Shown here: one piece after another, positions 25,725-34,717 of the stretch
How positions within the stretch are numbered: position 1 is the stretch's first letter
How the letters are laid out: each line of letters opens with the position of its first letter
Source of the DNA: Paenibacillus soyae
GTDB lineage: Bacteria; Bacillota; Bacilli; Paenibacillales; Paenibacillaceae
Reading direction: 5' to 3'
Assembly (NCBI RefSeq): GCF_024623455.1
Contig: NZ_JANIPJ010000029.1
Span: 1 to 64,000 of the forward strand
DNA: 64,000 nt
The notes under the pieces: model-generated
Seen by the model: only the letters and a program-made list of their open reading frames with translations
Database searches by the model: none
Told to the model about the DNA's origin: nothing
Made by a program: the position numbers and the translations under genes

Positions 25725-26954
25725 CTAAAGCAACTTATAGTTTGAAGCTACCCAGTCAACGTATTGTCGCCGAGTATAGCCATTATGCTGCAGGTTAAAC
25801 GAATCGAGATCCAGATTTAACGGAAATCCAAACCATTCATAAACCTTTTGTCTTTTCCGAAAATTGTTCGGGTGCAGCAGGTCACTCCACTCACCGAATT
25901 GAGGCTCACTATCGAGCACCTGTAACAACTCATGCATGGGAGGGCTTAGTGCTACCCCGCAGTTGCTGAAATCACTCTCCGGCATATCCTCTAAAATTGT
26001 TTTTACTTCTTCCTCATCTAAGGGCTTGTCCGCGATTGCCGTGCCGAATCCCCATGAGAAGCGCAGTACGTAGGGACCATGGTTTTCTCTTAGGAAACTC
26101 AGGTGCATGGGAAAATCAATATCATTATCTTCTAGTTGCTTATGTCCCACAATGTCATGCCTTCCCCAAATAATATCCCCGTCAGACATAAATTCTGCAC
26201 GCAATAAAGGGTAAGAGCAAATTTCTTCAATGGATAGATCTTTAACTGTCGTCTTTAGTTCGTAAAATCGAAAGAGTAACGGTACTGTCAACAGAGAGTT
26301 CCAGCTGTGTTCAGCAGGTAATAAAGGAGACATTTTGTTTTTCTCGCCTATGATTAGAGCAAATCCGTAATGCACGCGATCGATCTCAAATCTGAAAATA
26401 TCCCCTGGCTTGTATTTGATCGTTCGATGTGGCATTGTTCTCATCCGATTCACTTTATTGAAATAATCTGGCGGACAGGTTTCAATATAATTCGTAATCC
26501 AATGCCGAAGCTCATCCAGAGTATGAAGGTTATCCTCCGAATCAATCGGCAGGCTGATATGATTCCTAGGGTTAAACGCATGTATGCTAGAACCTTGCTT
26601 TCCGCTTGTCAGACAAAAGCTAACTGAACATCCAGATGGGGTTGGAGCAATGATATGAGTAGGCGTAATTTTCTTTTCCTTACCTTTTTCCGTTTTCGGT
26701 AGAATGGTGGTACGATTCCTTGTAGCCATGACCGTATCGAACTCCGTATAGTGGAACCGATAGAATGGATCAAACTTGATTACTTTTCGTATTACATCCT
26801 CTTGATCAAAATAAACAGTCGTTCCTGATTTAATTTCAACCTCTTCCCACTCTTCACGCACCGGATCTAAGCCGAAATAAGGCCGTTGTTCATTCGTTAA
26901 CCGAAAGGCTAAAAACTCTTGCATCTCTAAATCACCATTTTTGCTAATTGTCAT
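25725..26954 (-). CDS. Large protein with an Imm26-like domain
   Basis: A 409-residue cytosolic protein. Its middle part (about residues 185-310) begins KYKPGDIFRFEIDRVHYGFALIIGE, split here as KYKPGDIFRFEI and DRVHYGFALIIGE, which resembles immunity protein 26, found in polymorphic-toxin systems. The N-terminal ~180 residues and the C-terminal part (EWFGFPLNLDLDSFNLQHNG, split as EWFGFPLNL and DLDSFNLQHNG) I do not recognise. The ATG at 26954 has GGAG eight bases upstream; a start at 27023 lacks a site. No toxin gene lies beside it. Confidence 0.5.
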   Translation of the reverse strand: MTISKNGDLEMQEFLAFRLTNEQRPYFGLDPVREEWEEVEIKSGTTVYFDQEDVIRKVIKFDPFYRFHYTEFDTVMATRNRTTILPKTEKGKEKKITPTHIIAPTPSGCSVSFCLTSGKQGSSIHAFNPRNHISLPIDSEDNLHTLDELRHWITNYIETCPPDYFNKVNRMRTMPHRTIKYKPGDIFRFEIDRVHYGFALIIGEKNKMSPLLPAEHSWNSLLTVPLLFRFYELKTTVKDLSIEEICSYPLLRAEFMSDGDIIWGRHDIVGHKQLEDNDIDFPMHLSFLRENHGPYVLRFSWGFGTAIADKPLDEEEVKTILEDMPESDFSNCGVALSPPMHELLQVLDSEPQFGEWSDLLHPNNFRKRQKVYEWFGFPLNLDLDSFNLQHNGYTRRQYVDWVASNYKLL

Positions 26955-27235
26955 TATCTCAACTCCAATTGTTAACTCTATCCATTCTAATGCATATTGG
27001 AAATTTCGGGCATGCAGGAGCACAGGAGATCTTTCACGCCCATCTGCATGTTATTCCAAGATTTGAGGATGAACCTTTGGCTGGCAAAGGGATTAGATAT
27101 TAGTTAAAACAACCATTAGGCCGCGACATTTGTTCGGAGCACCTCCCAATTTGGCTCAATACTAACAAACTGTTGATGACGACATGACAGGTCGCCTTCC
27201 GTCTCTCTTGAACAAACCACAGCCCAAGCTTTCGC

Positions 27236-27411
27236 AACGGAACTGAGCGACGTTAATACGCGTAATTTAGCATTTTTGCAGTGGTTAATGGAACTGAGCG
27301 CCGTTATTCCACAGTTTCTATGATGATTTGACCCAAATCCAATGCAATAAGGGCGCTCAGTTCCGCTAGTCATCTAAAAGACCTTATTCTCCAGCGAATA
27401 AGGTCTTTTAG
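27236..27411. repeat. Palindromic interspersed repeat cluster A
   Basis: The 450-base gap at 27024-27500 holds no gene but contains modules with the shared start GGAACTGAGCG: one at 27240 (then ACGTTAATA), one at 27290 (then CCGTTATT), and an inverted one at 27346-27364 (AATAAGGGCGCTCAGTTCC). Next to them a perfect 16-base inverted repeat CTAAAAGACCTTATTC/GAATAAGGTCTTTTAG (27374-27411) again ends in TAGTTCCG. A related cluster lies at 49.8-50.0 kb. This looks like a family of small palindromic elements. The stretch 27024-27235 shows nothing I can name. Confidence 0.65.
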
Positions 27412-27505
27412 TTCCGTAAGCAACTCACAATCTATTAATCTACCTATCCGCCCGCACACCGCCTGTCTACTTTATCCAAAAGCTACCGTTTCCGCTTCAG
27501 CTCCC

Positions 27506-29101
27506 CTACTTCTTCAACTCGCTCGGGGCGACTCCCCAATATTTGCGGAACACCTTGGCGAAGTAGCTGATGTCGTGGTATCCCACGGCGGTCGATGCGT
27601 CGAATACTTTGGCGTCGGCGAGCAGCAACTCCTTCGCTTTCTCCATCCGCCTGGCCTGCACGTAGCTGGAGAACACCTCGCCCGTCTCCCTCTTGAACAA
27701 GCGGCTCAGATAAGAAGGGTTGACATACATGCGCTCGGCCAGCGTATGAAGGCTCAGATCGCTCTCCAGATTCCGGTCCACCAGCTCGACGATTTGCTTG
27801 ACCAGCCGGTGGCTGGAGCTTTGCCTCTCGCTCTCCATGTAGGCGGCAATATGCTGGTTCACCCGCTTCGCCCACTCCACGATCTGGTCCTTGGACACGA
27901 GCGTCTCCAGCGACAGGAAATAAGCATAGTCGCCCTCCAGCACCCGCCGCAGCCACCAACCTTGCGTCTGAATAATACGGGTGAACACGCCGCTTAAGTA
28001 CAGCAAATGCTCGTAGATGAGTACCGAGGAATCGGCATGCGCGTACGCCTTCTCCACATAGCCGTCGATCAGGACGTTCGCCTTCTCCCGCTCGCCCGTA
28101 TAGACGGCGATCTCCAATTGCCGCTCGAAGTCGGCATCGAGCAGAATTGCGCCTTCGCCTCTCCCGGCTTCCGGATACGGGATGGCGATGCCGTTGCCGT
28201 AGATGGCCCGCTCCTGAAGCGCCTGACAAGCCTGCTGATAGGAGCGGGGCACGCCGGCGAGCTCCCCCGCGGAGCCCATGCCGGCGCTCGCCGTCAGCTT
28301 TAAGCATTCCTTCACGACGTTCAGAATTCGCGTCAGCCGGACGTTGATCCGCTTGGTCATGTCGCTGGCCGCCTCTTCCTCCCGGCTCCTAAACAAGAGA
28401 ACGGTGGAGCCGTTCGCATCGCCGAACACCATGCCTTCCTCGGAAGGCAGCACTTCCTTGGCGATACTCTCCAGCGAAAATTGCAGCAGCGGCAAATCTT
28501 TTGCGCCGAACCTCGTCTCCGACTCCGACAGCGGGTCGATCTCGCAAACCGCTGCCGCGTACAGCGAGTGGTCCCGCAGCTCCAGCTCCAGCTCCGCCGA
28601 ATGCTTGCGCAGCTCCCAATCCGCGTACCTGCCCGATACCCATCCGCGCAGAAATTCGCTCTGAAGCTGAGGAAGCCGGACGCGCCACATGCGCTGAAGC
28701 TCATGGAGATTATGCTTCTCCGACAGCTCGCTCCGGATCTCGTCCGCCGCCTCGACGACGGCCTTCAGCACCTCTTCGTCTCCCGCCGGCTTCAGCAAAT
28801 ATTTGGCCACGCCGAGACCGATCGCCCGCTGCGCGAAGCCGAAGTCGTCGTGCCCGCTCAGAATAATGATCCTCGTACCAGGTTCGCGCTCCAGAACGGC
28901 TTCAGCCAGGGTAAGACCGTCCATCTCCGGCATTTCGATATCGAGCAGCAGGATTTCAGGCATTCGACGCTCCAGAATGGCGAGCGCGTCCTTGCCGTTC
29001 TCGGCCGTCGCCACGACCTCGATGCCGTGCTGCTCCCACGGAATGTTGTGAACAAGACTGTTCAGTATGCGGATTTCATCCTCGACGATCATCAGATTCA
29101 T
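27506..29101 (-). CDS. YesN-type response regulator (receiver plus AraC HTH)
   Basis: A 531-residue regulator. The receiver domain has the acidic pair in VEDE, the phospho-acceptor Asp54 in LLLDIEMPEMDG and the Lys in KYLLKPA. A long middle region follows, and residues about 430-531 are an AraC-type DNA-binding domain (LHTLAERMYVNPSYLSRLFK, then STAVGYHDISYFAKVFRKY). ATG at 29101 has GGGGGAAGAG upstream and overlaps the end of the kinase gene by 26 bases. It should be phosphorylated by that kinase and activate the adjoining sugar importer. Confidence 0.93.
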   Translation of the reverse strand: MNLMIVEDEIRILNSLVHNIPWEQHGIEVVATAENGKDALAILERRMPEILLLDIEMPEMDGLTLAEAVLEREPGTRIIILSGHDDFGFAQRAIGLGVAKYLLKPAGDEEVLKAVVEAADEIRSELSEKHNLHELQRMWRVRLPQLQSEFLRGWVSGRYADWELRKHSAELELELRDHSLYAAAVCEIDPLSESETRFGAKDLPLLQFSLESIAKEVLPSEEGMVFGDANGSTVLLFRSREEEAASDMTKRINVRLTRILNVVKECLKLTASAGMGSAGELAGVPRSYQQACQALQERAIYGNGIAIPYPEAGRGEGAILLDADFERQLEIAVYTGEREKANVLIDGYVEKAYAHADSSVLIYEHLLYLSGVFTRIIQTQGWWLRRVLEGDYAYFLSLETLVSKDQIVEWAKRVNQHIAAYMESERQSSSHRLVKQIVELVDRNLESDLSLHTLAERMYVNPSYLSRLFKRETGEVFSSYVQARRMEKAKELLLADAKVFDASTAVGYHDISYFAKVFRKYWGVAPSELKK

Positions 29102-30938
29102 GCGACTCTTCCCCCTCCCATTCGCTCCGGCATCGATCCGCCGGCAGATCGATGCGCGCGGTCGTGCCCGCTCCTTCATGGCTGTCTATTGTGAATTCGG
29201 CAGTGTCGCCATAATACAGCCGGATTCTCGATTTCACGTTGCGCAGGCCGAAAAACTCGCCGCTGCGCTCCGCGTCGGCATGCGCCTCCCCGCCGGAGAA
29301 GCCGGCCAGAGCGGCGCGTATACGTCCCATTTTCTCCTCGCCGATCCCTTTGCCGTTGTCCGCCACGGTCAGAATGAGCCGCTCGTCCCTAAGCTCCGCC
29401 GAAATGCGCAGCTCGCCGTCCCGCTTCTTCTTCTCCAGTCCATGCAGGATGGCGTTCTCGACAAGAGGCTGGAGGATCAGCTTCAGAATATAAAGACCGC
29501 TGCTATCCGAAGCGGCATCATACCGAACCGTGAATTGTCCGACGAACCGCAGCTGCTGCACGCGAATGTAATAGCCGAGATGGGAGAACGTCTCTTCGAC
29601 CGTGAACGCCTCCCTGCCTTTGCTTAAGCTAAGCCGGAAAAACTTCGAAAGATTCAGGACCATCTCGCTGATCTCTTCGGCGTCGTAATTTTTGGCCGAC
29701 CAGTAGATGGAATCCAGCGTGTTGTACAGAAAGTGCGGGTTAATCTGCGACTGGAGAAACTTAAGCTCCGTCTTCGTCAGCAGCAGCTGCTGCTCGTAGA
29801 TGTCCCGGATCAAGTGCCGCTGCTGCTCCACCGTCTGGTTGAACGCGTCGGTCAGATAACCCAGCTCGTCCTGCCGCTTGTTCGCGAGCTTCGTGTCCAG
29901 GTTCCCGAGACGCAGCTGCTTCATGCCCGACACAAGCGAGGAGATCGGCGAAGCGATGCCGCTGTAGACCAGCCAGGAAATCCACACGGCCAGCAGGCAG
30001 CTGATCAGGATCATCCAATACGAGAACACTTCCAGCGGCTTCGATTTTTTGTAAATTTCCTTCTCCGGCTGCACAAGTAGCAGCGACCAGCCGCTGACGG
30101 ACGAATCGACGCGCAGCACCATGCTTTTCTCCGCGGAATCCGGCGTCTCCCGCACCGTCAGACTTCTGTCCGAGAGCTTCGCAAGGTCCATCTGCCGGTC
30201 GGCAGGCGCGTTCGTCACGATCAGCCGGCCCGTATTGTCCAGCAAATAGACATGCGAGCTATCGCTTGGCACAAGACTCATCAAATATCCGAGGAGCTGG
30301 CTCTTCGGCATGGACAGCATCAGGACGTTGCTGCCTTTGGCCCGGCTGTACAGGTCCATCCGCTGCATCAGCACGATCTGTCCCTCGTCGTAGACCGGAT
30401 CCGCCCAGCCCATCAGCGATTCCTCGTGGCGGTCGGGAAGATACAGCACATACGAGCCGCTCGCCCTCATCACGTCGCGGTACCATTGCTCCTCCGCCGC
30501 CTGGGGCCGATGCAGCGAGCCGATATGGCTCGACAGCAGCCTGCCCGTGTCCCCATGATAGACGGCGACGCTGGACAAGCTCGGATTAACGGCCGCGATG
30601 TTCGAAATTTGCTGCAAGACCTCCGAGAAGTCGAGCAGCGTTTCCGCGGACAGCCGTTCCTCGCCGCTATGCTCCAGCAGCGAGGTTAAGCCGCGATCGG
30701 TGGAGAGAAGCGTCGATAAATTTTTGATCCCGCCCATCGTCAGATCGACGTACTCCAGCGCCGAGCCCATCGCGCTCATCGTCCGCTCGCCAAGCTCCTG
30801 CTCCAGAATGCGCTGCGAACGGTCGTTGGCGTACAGGCTGAACGCAATGAGCGGCAGCAGAATCATGATGAAATAACAGGTTAGCCTGAACTGGATCGAT
30901 TGCTTGAACAACTCCCGTACATCTCTCAGCCGCCTCAT
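29076..30938 (-). CDS. YesM-type sensor histidine kinase
   Basis: A 620-residue membrane kinase. An N-terminal membrane segment (about 16-40), a large extracytoplasmic Cache-like sensor, a second segment (about 285-315, YWMILISCLLAVWISWLVYS) and HAMP precede the LytS/YesM histidine region (INPHFLYNTLDSIYWSA) and an HATPase domain (LQPLVENAILHGLEKKK, VADNGKGIG, GLRNVKSRIRLYYG). ATG at 30938 has GGAGGTAGG upstream. It follows the solute-binding protein by about 107 bases; a GC-rich hairpin lies between them. It probably senses a sugar, perhaps via the binding protein. Confidence 0.93.
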   Translation of the reverse strand: MRRLRDVRELFKQSIQFRLTCYFIMILLPLIAFSLYANDRSQRILEQELGERTMSAMGSALEYVDLTMGGIKNLSTLLSTDRGLTSLLEHSGEERLSAETLLDFSEVLQQISNIAAVNPSLSSVAVYHGDTGRLLSSHIGSLHRPQAAEEQWYRDVMRASGSYVLYLPDRHEESLMGWADPVYDEGQIVLMQRMDLYSRAKGSNVLMLSMPKSQLLGYLMSLVPSDSSHVYLLDNTGRLIVTNAPADRQMDLAKLSDRSLTVRETPDSAEKSMVLRVDSSVSGWSLLLVQPEKEIYKKSKPLEVFSYWMILISCLLAVWISWLVYSGIASPISSLVSGMKQLRLGNLDTKLANKRQDELGYLTDAFNQTVEQQRHLIRDIYEQQLLLTKTELKFLQSQINPHFLYNTLDSIYWSAKNYDAEEISEMVLNLSKFFRLSLSKGREAFTVEETFSHLGYYIRVQQLRFVGQFTVRYDAASDSSGLYILKLILQPLVENAILHGLEKKKRDGELRISAELRDERLILTVADNGKGIGEEKMGRIRAALAGFSGGEAHADAERSGEFFGLRNVKSRIRLYYGDTAEFTIDSHEGAGTTARIDLPADRCRSEWEGEESHESDDRRG

Positions 30939-31002
30939 CCCCGCCTACCTCCGCTCGTTGTCTCCTACAGCGATTATAACCCGCATCGCGAAATGCGGAA
31001 AT

Positions 31003-31022
31003 GGCGCCCACCGGGAGCGCCA
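31003..31022 (-). terminator. Intercistronic GC-rich hairpin
   Basis: GGCGC(C)...GCGCC between the solute-binding protein gene and the kinase gene, followed on the minus strand by ATTTCC. It may reduce read-through or stabilise upstream mRNA rather than end transcription fully. Confidence 0.4.
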
Positions 31023-31044
31023 CTATCCTTCTTATAACGACCGT

Positions 31045-32595
31045 TTATTTGTTCTCCGCATACCAAGCGTTGACTTCCTCGGTTATTGTGTCGCCGCCCT
31101 TCTTCTTCCACTCCGCGACGAACTCGTCGAACGCTTCGATCGGCTGCTTGCCTACAATAATTTCCGTAAAATATTCCGTCTCCAGCTTGGTCAGATCCGC
31201 TTGGTGCTTGCCCATGCCCGGCGTCGGCACGCCCAGGTACTGGTCGCGGATCGCCACGGCCGCGATGCGGTCGATATTGTCGTTCAGCTTGAACTCCACG
31301 CCAAGCGAGTCGAGGCGGGCACGCTCTTCTTCGGCGCCGTAAGGACGAATGGACTCGCCCAGCGTCTGGCGGTAGATGTGCTCGTTATGCTTCTCGAAGT
31401 CCGTCACGATTTTGCCGTTCTCCGTCTTCCAAACCTCGTTCTCGAAGCCGAGCAGCAGCGTCTTGTAGCCTTCGCCGTTCATGAAGTTGAGCATGCGGAC
31501 GACGGCGTCGGGGTTCTTGCTTGTCACGGGAACGACGTTGTAGCCGGCGATGTAGCCGTAGCCTGTCGTTCCTTGCTTGCCTTGCGGTCCCGTCGGGAAC
31601 TCCAGCGGAATCCACTCCGCCTTCGGATCGTTCTGCTTGCTCGTCAGGATCGGTCCGCGGGTATCGTACCAGAAGGCCGAGAACAAGCCGACCTGGCCGC
31701 TCGCGATTTTCTCGCTGAAGTTCGCTTCCTTGTTGAGCATCCACTCCGGATCGATAAGTCCATCCTTGTGCAGACCCGCGATGAACGCTAACGCTTCCTT
31801 CATTTCCGGCAGCGTGCTGGCATTCACCAGCTGGCCGTCGCGCTCCGTCCACATCCCCTTCTGGATGCCGAACGCTCCGACGAACGGCGCCATTCTCGCG
31901 AGATTCTCCGCCATGATGAAGCCGTACGTATCGTCCTGGCCGTCGCCGTCCGGATCATCCTCTTTGAACGCCCGCATCACTTCGCGGTACTCCTCCAGCG
32001 TCTTCGGCGGCTGCAGGCCGAGATGGTCCAGCCAATCCTTGCGGACGTACATCAGCTCGTTGCCCGGAACCGCGTTCATGGAAGGAATCGCGTAGATGTT
32101 GCCGTCGATCGTCACGGTTTTCCAGGCATCCTCGGGAATGTTTTTCAGCAGATCCTGTCCGTATTGCTCAAGCGCCTCGTTGAGCGGCTGAAGCGCTTTC
32201 TGCTTCACGTAGCTCTCGAACCAGCTGGCATCCCACGTGTAGATGGAGTCCGGCAGGTCGCCCGATGCCATGATCACGTTAAGCGCGTCCTGGTAGCCGT
32301 CGGCCGGCGGCAGCTGCAGCGTGATGTCGAGATTCGTGTTCTCACGAATATAATCGATATACGGATTGTTGTTCTCGTCCATGCCGTCCGGGAACTTGCG
32401 TCCGCCGTTGTTGAAGACGACCCGGATCGACTTCTTCTCCAGCTCCGCGGGAGCCTCGTTGCCGGAGCCGGCATTGGTCGCGCTCGGCGACGCGGACGGA
32501 TCCGCGTTCCCGCCTCCTCCGTTCGATGAACAAGCCGTGAGTCCCGCCATAACGGCGATTAACGCCAGCGATATCGTTTTTTTCCATTTCGCCAT
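31045..32595 (-). CDS. Extracellular solute-binding lipoprotein (LplA/YtcQ type)
   Basis: A 516-residue family 1 binding protein. The signal peptide ends in lipobox LTAC with Cys22, so it is lipid-anchored outside the membrane; a Ser/Gly-rich linker follows. Typical features are DIRYIRENTNLDI-like residues, GDLPDSIYTWDASW and YGFIMAENLARMAP. It should deliver an oligosaccharide, possibly a uronate-containing one, to the two permeases encoded upstream. No ATPase gene is present, so a shared MsmX-type ATPase is expected. ATG at 32595 has AGAGGGGAT upstream. Confidence 0.93.
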   Translation of the reverse strand: MAKWKKTISLALIAVMAGLTACSSNGGGGNADPSASPSATNAGSGNEAPAELEKKSIRVVFNNGGRKFPDGMDENNNPYIDYIRENTNLDITLQLPPADGYQDALNVIMASGDLPDSIYTWDASWFESYVKQKALQPLNEALEQYGQDLLKNIPEDAWKTVTIDGNIYAIPSMNAVPGNELMYVRKDWLDHLGLQPPKTLEEYREVMRAFKEDDPDGDGQDDTYGFIMAENLARMAPFVGAFGIQKGMWTERDGQLVNASTLPEMKEALAFIAGLHKDGLIDPEWMLNKEANFSEKIASGQVGLFSAFWYDTRGPILTSKQNDPKAEWIPLEFPTGPQGKQGTTGYGYIAGYNVVPVTSKNPDAVVRMLNFMNGEGYKTLLLGFENEVWKTENGKIVTDFEKHNEHIYRQTLGESIRPYGAEEERARLDSLGVEFKLNDNIDRIAAVAIRDQYLGVPTPGMGKHQADLTKLETEYFTEIIVGKQPIEAFDEFVAEWKKKGGDTITEEVNAWYAENK

Positions 32596-32641
32596 TGGTT
32601 GTGATCCCCTCTCGAATGGTCGTTCTTATATTGGTTGCCGA

Positions 32642-33523
32642 TTACCCTTTCACCGAACCAAGCATGATGCCTTTGACAAAATATTTCTGAAGAAACGGAT
32701 ACACGATCAGAATCGGCACCGTGCTGGCAATAAGCGCCGCCGCTTTGATGGACTCCAGCGCCAGCAGCGTGCTGTCCATGTTCGCGGAATAACCCGAATT
32801 ATTGTCGATGCCCGACTGGTTGAACATAATGAGCTCGCGCAGGTATACCTGCAGCGGGAACAGCTTCCGGTCCGTCACGTACAGGACCGTGTCGAAGAAC
32901 GAGTTCCAATGGCCGACCGCGTGGAACAGCGTGATCGTCGCGATGGCCGGCATGGAGAGCGGGATGACGATCCGGAACAAAATGCCGAGATTGGAGCCTC
33001 CGTCGATTTTGGCCGATTCCTCCAGCTCCGCGGGCACGCTCTGGAAAAAGTTGCGGATGATGATCACGTTGAACGCGCTAATCGCGCCGGGAATAATGTA
33101 CGCCCAGAATGTGTTGAGCAGCCCCGTCTCCTTGACGATCAGGAAGGTCGGAATCATGCCGCCGCCAAACATCATGCTGAATACGATCAAGAACATGATG
33201 ACGGATCTTCCCTTAATATAAGGCTTGGCGATCGGATAAGCGAGCAGGCAGGTCAGAACGACGTTGACCGCCGTGCCGGCTACGGTGCGCAGGAAGCTGA
33301 TTTGGAACGACCGCAGAAACTCCTGCTCGCCCAGCACCCGGGAGTAGGACTCCAGCGTGAAGTCCACCGGCCACAGCGACACCTTCCCGGACGTAATGGC
33401 TTGGTGGCTGCTGAGGGACTGCGCCAGGACATGAACGAACGGCGCGAGCGCGAGCAAGGCGAATGCCCCCAGGAATATATAGTTTAGGACTGACGCGTAT
33501 TTCTCTCCTCTGGTTAATCTCAT
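32642..33523 (-). CDS. Carbohydrate ABC permease (LplC/YtcP type)
   Basis: A 293-residue, six-helix permease of the MalG group. The cytoplasmic coupling loop is FFQSVPAELEESAKIDGGSNLGIL, split here as FFQSVPAELEESA and KIDGGSNLGIL (EAA motif), and the C-terminus YFVKGIMLGSVKG is characteristic. It lies 15 bases behind the partner permease gene. Together with the binding lipoprotein it forms the import channel for an oligosaccharide. Confidence 0.93.
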   Translation of the reverse strand: MRLTRGEKYASVLNYIFLGAFALLALAPFVHVLAQSLSSHQAITSGKVSLWPVDFTLESYSRVLGEQEFLRSFQISFLRTVAGTAVNVVLTCLLAYPIAKPYIKGRSVIMFLIVFSMMFGGGMIPTFLIVKETGLLNTFWAYIIPGAISAFNVIIIRNFFQSVPAELEESAKIDGGSNLGILFRIVIPLSMPAIATITLFHAVGHWNSFFDTVLYVTDRKLFPLQVYLRELIMFNQSGIDNNSGYSANMDSTLLALESIKAAALIASTVPILIVYPFLQKYFVKGIMLGSVKG

Positions 33524-33538
33524 GGCTTCGCCTCCTCT

Positions 33539-34501
33539 CTACCAAATTCCCTCTTGACCGAGCTTCTTGGCGCCTCTGTTGGCCAGCGCGACGAGCACCA
33601 AGCCGATTACTGCCTTGAACAAGCCTACCGCCGTCGTGAAGCTGAACTTCGCTTGCTGAATGCCTTCGCGGTACACATAGGTCTCGATCACGTCCCCGAC
33701 GTCGTAGACCAGCGAATTGTACAGGACGAAGATTTGCTCGAATCCGACGTCCAGCACGTGACCCAGCCGGAGCAGAAGCAGGATGACGATGACGCCCATC
33801 ATCGATGGAAGCGTAATGTGGATAATCTGCTTCCACTTGCCCGCGCCGTCCACGATCGCCGCCTCGTACAGCTGCGGGTCGATGCCCGCGATGGCCGCCA
33901 GGTAAATAATCGCGCCCCAGCCGACTTCCTTCCATATATCGCTGGCGACGATGACGGTTCGGAACCAGTCCTCGCTCGTCAGGAAGAAGATCGGTTCGAT
34001 GCCGAACAAGCCAAGCACCTTGTTCACGATGCCGGACGACGGCGACAGCACGTTGATCAGAATGCCGCCCACGATGATCCACGACAGGAAGTGAGGCAGA
34101 TACACCAGCGTCTGGATCGAACGTTTGTACAGCATGTGCCGAATTTCGTTCAGCATGATCGCGAGGATGATCGGTCCCGGGAAGCCCCAGACCAGCTTGT
34201 AGACGCTGATCAGCAGCGTGTTGCGGAAGATCGTGTAGAAATCGTCGTCCGCGAACATGTCCCGGAAGTGCTGGAAGCCGACCCATTCGCTGTCCCAGAT
34301 GCCGGCGAACACGCTGTAATCCTGGAAGGCGATAACGACTCCCCACATGGGCAGGTACTTGAACACCAAAAAATACAAAATGCCGGGCAGCATGATCAAA
34401 TATAAATCCCAATACGATCGAATATTGCGAAACCTTTTTTTCTTCGGATCGACGACATTCAAGTTCAGCTCTGTCGCCTCAGCCGCGTCGATCGCGGACA
34501 T
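33539..34501 (-). CDS. Carbohydrate ABC permease (LplB/YteP type)
   Basis: About 320 residues, first gene of the importer operon. An N-terminal cytoplasmic extension precedes DLYLIMLPGILYFLVFKYLP, GPIILAIMLNEIRH, WIIVGGILINVLSPSSG and the coupling loop IYLAAIAGIDPQLYEAAIVDG. I chose ATG at 34501 (GGAGGGAG upstream) over 34519, which would place the binding site inside the coding region. Divergent from the eCIS-core gene across about 200 bases. Confidence 0.93.
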   Translation of the reverse strand: MSAIDAAEATELNLNVVDPKKKRFRNIRSYWDLYLIMLPGILYFLVFKYLPMWGVVIAFQDYSVFAGIWDSEWVGFQHFRDMFADDDFYTIFRNTLLISVYKLVWGFPGPIILAIMLNEIRHMLYKRSIQTLVYLPHFLSWIIVGGILINVLSPSSGIVNKVLGLFGIEPIFFLTSEDWFRTVIVASDIWKEVGWGAIIYLAAIAGIDPQLYEAAIVDGAGKWKQIIHITLPSMMGVIVILLLLRLGHVLDVGFEQIFVLYNSLVYDVGDVIETYVYREGIQQAKFSFTTAVGLFKAVIGLVLVALANRGAKKLGQEGIW

Positions 34502-34717
34502 GCCCACCACTCCCTCCATCCATTTCTTAAGCAGCTGCTGCTGTTGTTGGTTGAACGCTTCCGGATACCTTCATTGTAAGAGATGTCCGCGGCGGCCGTT
34601 AGACCATAGCGATGACCATCATCCGTAAAATGATGACCTTCGTCGCCGCCTGCAACTATCCATCATGTGGTACAATGCTACAAGATAGCCATCTCGGATG
34701 AGGAAGGGGTTTCGTCT

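Noticed and set aside
25560..25725. Riboswitch or small RNA in the gap before the Imm26-like gene's end
   Set aside because: Only a weak GAGGC...GCCTC stem is seen and no known riboswitch core.
27116..27373. Small minus-strand frame in the repeat cluster
   Set aside because: It runs across repeat modules, lacks a ribosome binding site and has no protein-like pattern.
33213..34412. A 399-codon minus-strand frame overlapping both permease genes
   Set aside because: Low-complexity, Arg/Gly-rich, and out of frame with the clear permease coding.
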